Source: an uncultured Prevotella sp.
GTDB lineage: Bacteria; Bacteroidota; Bacteroidia; Bacteroidales; Bacteroidaceae
Assembly: GCA_937880835.1 (NCBI GenBank)
Contig: CALGRN010000047.1
Location: 1-8,053, forward strand
Reading direction: 5' to 3'
DNA length: 8,053 bases
In this document: one piece after another, positions 6,537 to 8,053 of the stretch
Layout of the letters: every line of letters begins with the position of its first letter
Position numbering within the stretch: position 1 is the first letter of the stretch
Notes under the pieces: model-generated
What the model was told of the DNA's origin: nothing
Databases searched by the model: none
The model's input: only the letters and a program-made list of their open reading frames with translations
Program-made: the position numbers and the translations under genes

Positions 6537-7856
6537 ATGAATATAGAGTCGATATTGGAAAAAATCGGCATATCTGAACTGAATGAAATGCAAAATGCCT
6601 CATGCGATGCAATTTCAAATTCAGACAAAGATGTCGTAATATTATCCCCAACGGGCAGCGGTAAGACTTTGGCTTATCTGCTCCCTTTAATACAGAAAAT
6701 AGAAAAAGACTCGGAAAATGTACAGGCTATAATAATTGTTCCGGGTAGAGAGCTTGCCATGCAGTCTGCAAAGGTAGTTGAAGACATGAGGTGCGGCTTG
6801 CGTTCCATGAGCCTTTACGGAGGAAGAACCGCTATGGATGAACATCGGAAGCTTAGACAAGTGAAACCGCATTTGATATTTTGTACGCCCGGAAGATTGA
6901 ATGATCATATAGAAAAGTGTAATATTGATATATCATCTGTGAGGTTTTTGGTGATAGACGAGTTTGATAAATGTCTGGAAATGGGTTTTCATGCAGAGAT
7001 GAGTGCAGCCATAAGAAAGCTTACTAATGTGAGCAGGCGCATTCTGTTATCGGCAACCGACATGGAAGAAATACCGGAATTTGTGAATATCGGTAGGGTT
7101 GTGAGAGTGGAATACGGTAATGAAACTGCTGAAATATCTGACCGTGTGAGAATATATAAGGTCAATAGCAAGGAAAAAGATAAATTGGAAACTTTGTCAG
7201 AACTATTGAGAAGTTTGGGCGATGAAAGCAGTATTGTTTTCTTAAATTATAGAGAAAGTGTTCTGCGTACTGATGAATATCTGCATAATGAAGGTTTTTA
7301 TACGAGTTCGTTTCATGGCGGATTGGAACAGAAAGAAAGAGAAGATGCGCTCTATAAATTCAGCAATGGCAGTTCAAACGTGTTTGTCGGTACGGATCTT
7401 GCATCAAGAGGCTTGGATATTCCGGATGTAAATAACATTATACTCTATCATTTGCCGGAAAGCAAAGAGAGCTATATTCATCGTGTCGGAAGAACTGCGA
7501 GGTGGAAAGCATCAGGTAATGCTTTCTTCATATTAGGTCCGCATGAACAACTTCCTGAATATATCAACTCCGATATTCCTGTATATGATATTCCCGATGT
7601 ATTGCCCAAACCTTCAAAACCTAAGATGGCAACGCTGTATATAGGCAAAGGAAAGAAAGATAAAATAAGCAAAATGGATATTGTTGGCTTTTTATGTAAA
7701 AAAGGAAAACTTGATTCTAATGAGATCGGGCGCATAGATATTATGCCGAGATATTCGTATGTAGCCGTCTCTATTGACAAGCTGAGCCAAGTGCTTAAAC
7801 TGACAAATGGTGAGAAAATTAAAGGGATTCGGACTATTTTTGAGGAGGTTAGATAA
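6537..7856 (+). CDS. DEAD-box RNA helicase with DbpA-type RNA-binding domain
   Basis: This 439-residue cytoplasmic ATP-dependent RNA helicase has two RecA-like domains. Domain 1 has the Q-motif Gln19, Walker A S-P-T-G-S-G-K-T (37-44), P-G-R-E-L (69-73), T-P-G-R (117-120), D-E-F-D (141-144) in place of D-E-A-D, and S-A-T (172-174). Domain 2 has S-I-V-F-L-N (232-237), G-T-D-L-A-S-R-G-L-D (285-294) and H-R-V-G-R-T-A-R (315-322). Residues about 365-436 match the DbpA RNA-binding fold (L-Y-I-G.G.K-D-K-I, D-I-V-G, I-G-R-I-D-I, Y-S-Y-V-A-V). In E. coli DbpA this domain binds 23S rRNA hairpin 92 during large-subunit assembly. Length is close to E. coli DbpA (about 457). The Q motif lacks the usual Pro. 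A role in ribosome assembly is inferred from the architecture. The ATG is 10 bases after TPR3, so the two are probably cotranscribed. Confidence 0.93.
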   Translation: MNIESILEKIGISELNEMQNASCDAISNSDKDVVILSPTGSGKTLAYLLPLIQKIEKDSENVQAIIIVPGRELAMQSAKVVEDMRCGLRSMSLYGGRTAMDEHRKLRQVKPHLIFCTPGRLNDHIEKCNIDISSVRFLVIDEFDKCLEMGFHAEMSAAIRKLTNVSRRILLSATDMEEIPEFVNIGRVVRVEYGNETAEISDRVRIYKVNSKEKDKLETLSELLRSLGDESSIVFLNYRESVLRTDEYLHNEGFYTSSFHGGLEQKEREDALYKFSNGSSNVFVGTDLASRGLDIPDVNNIILYHLPESKESYIHRVGRTARWKASGNAFFILGPHEQLPEYINSDIPVYDIPDVLPKPSKPKMATLYIGKGKKDKISKMDIVGFLCKKGKLDSNEIGRIDIMPRYSYVAVSIDKLSQVLKLTNGEKIKGIRTIFEEVR

Positions 7857-7871
7857 ATTTATGCTTAAATA

Positions 7872-7903
7872 TTTGCTCCATTAAAAGAAAAGTGCTAATT
7901 TCG
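7872..7903 (+). promoter_or_regulatory. Bacteroidetes-type promoter of serC
   Basis: TTTG (7872-7875), a 20-base spacer, then TAATTTCG (7896-7903), followed by CAC. This fits the Bacteroidetes primary-sigma consensus TTTG-(19-21)-TAnnTTTG with one mismatch (T to C in the second box). Transcription would begin near 7908-7911, leaving a leader of about 40 AT-rich bases before the serC ATG at 7950. It supports serC being transcribed separately from the helicase. No strong terminator is visible between them. Confidence 0.75.
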
Positions 7904-7949
7904 CACCACAATATAAAAACATTATTTACACTTAAAAAATATAATACAG

Positions 7950-8053
7950 ATGAAGAAGTACAATTTTAATGCAGGTCCTTCTATGCTTCCCCGCGAAGTG
8001 ATAGAGAATACTGCAAAACAGATTTTGGATTTCAATGGTAATGGACTTTCTCT
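7950..8053 (+). CDS. serC: Phosphoserine aminotransferase, 5' end only
   Basis: The first 34 codons and two further bases are in the window. The protein starts M-K-K-Y-N-F-N-A-G-P-S-M-L-P, the characteristic N-terminus of SerC, with N-A-G-P near the substrate-binding region. SerC is a PLP enzyme that converts 3-phosphohydroxypyruvate and glutamate to O-phosphoserine and 2-oxoglutarate in serine biosynthesis, and it also acts in the pyridoxine route of some bacteria. The catalytic Lys and most of the protein lie past the window end. The ATG is chosen because it gives exactly the family N-terminus. It has its own promoter at 7872-7903. In related genomes serA often follows, but that cannot be seen here. 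Confidence 0.93.
   Translation, partial: MKKYNFNAGPSMLPREVIENTAKQILDFNGNGLS

Noticed and set aside
7857..7871. Terminator between the helicase and serC
   Set aside because: Only a weak A/T-only pairing (ATTTA with TAAAT) is present and no T run follows, so I do not call it.

Overview
The window looks like chromosomal DNA of a Bacteroidales bacterium, most likely in or near Prevotella/Segatella. The evidence is a GyrA of Bacteroidetes type, exported proteins whose signal peptides end in A-F-A, A-L-A and S-L-A-Q, AT-rich intergenic DNA with no Shine-Dalgarno sequences before the starts, and a promoter of the Bacteroidetes form (TTTG, 20 bases, TAATTTCG) before the last gene. All six genes are on the + strand.

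Layout. (1) 2-2398: gyrA, with about 67 N-terminal residues lying outside the window. It has the catalytic tyrosine, the complete C-terminal DNA-wrapping domain and an acidic tail. (2) 2420-3676: an exported TPR protein 21 bases behind gyrA, ended by a strong hairpin terminator at 3684-3722. (3) 3677-4153: 477 bases without a gene, carrying a series of hairpins, a 15-base inverted repeat around a promoter-like sequence, and a hairpin followed by six T. (4) 4154-5293 and 5315-6526: two more exported TPR proteins, both paralogous to the first. (5) 6537-7856: a DEAD-box RNA helicase with a DbpA-type RNA-binding tail, only 10 bases behind the third TPR gene. (6) 7950 to the window end: the start of serC under its own promoter.

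How the genes relate. gyrA plus the first TPR gene form one probable transcription unit. TPR2, TPR3 and the helicase form a second. serC starts a third. The three TPR proteins share a lineage-specific core (a K-Y-R..N motif, a helical pair with G-G/A-G-(L/I/M)-(Y/F), and a last TPR interrupted by a charged insert), so they look like an old tandem duplication. Their function is not known from sequence.

The strongest oddity is within gyrA. Codon choice and base composition change abruptly near base 740-800. The first third uses AAG, ATC, AAC, GAG, CAG and CCA/CCT almost exclusively, whereas the rest uses AAA, ATA, GAA, CAA and CCG freely. This suggests a recombinant (mosaic) gyrA or a chimeric assembly. 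The upstream part contains the quinolone-resistance-determining region.
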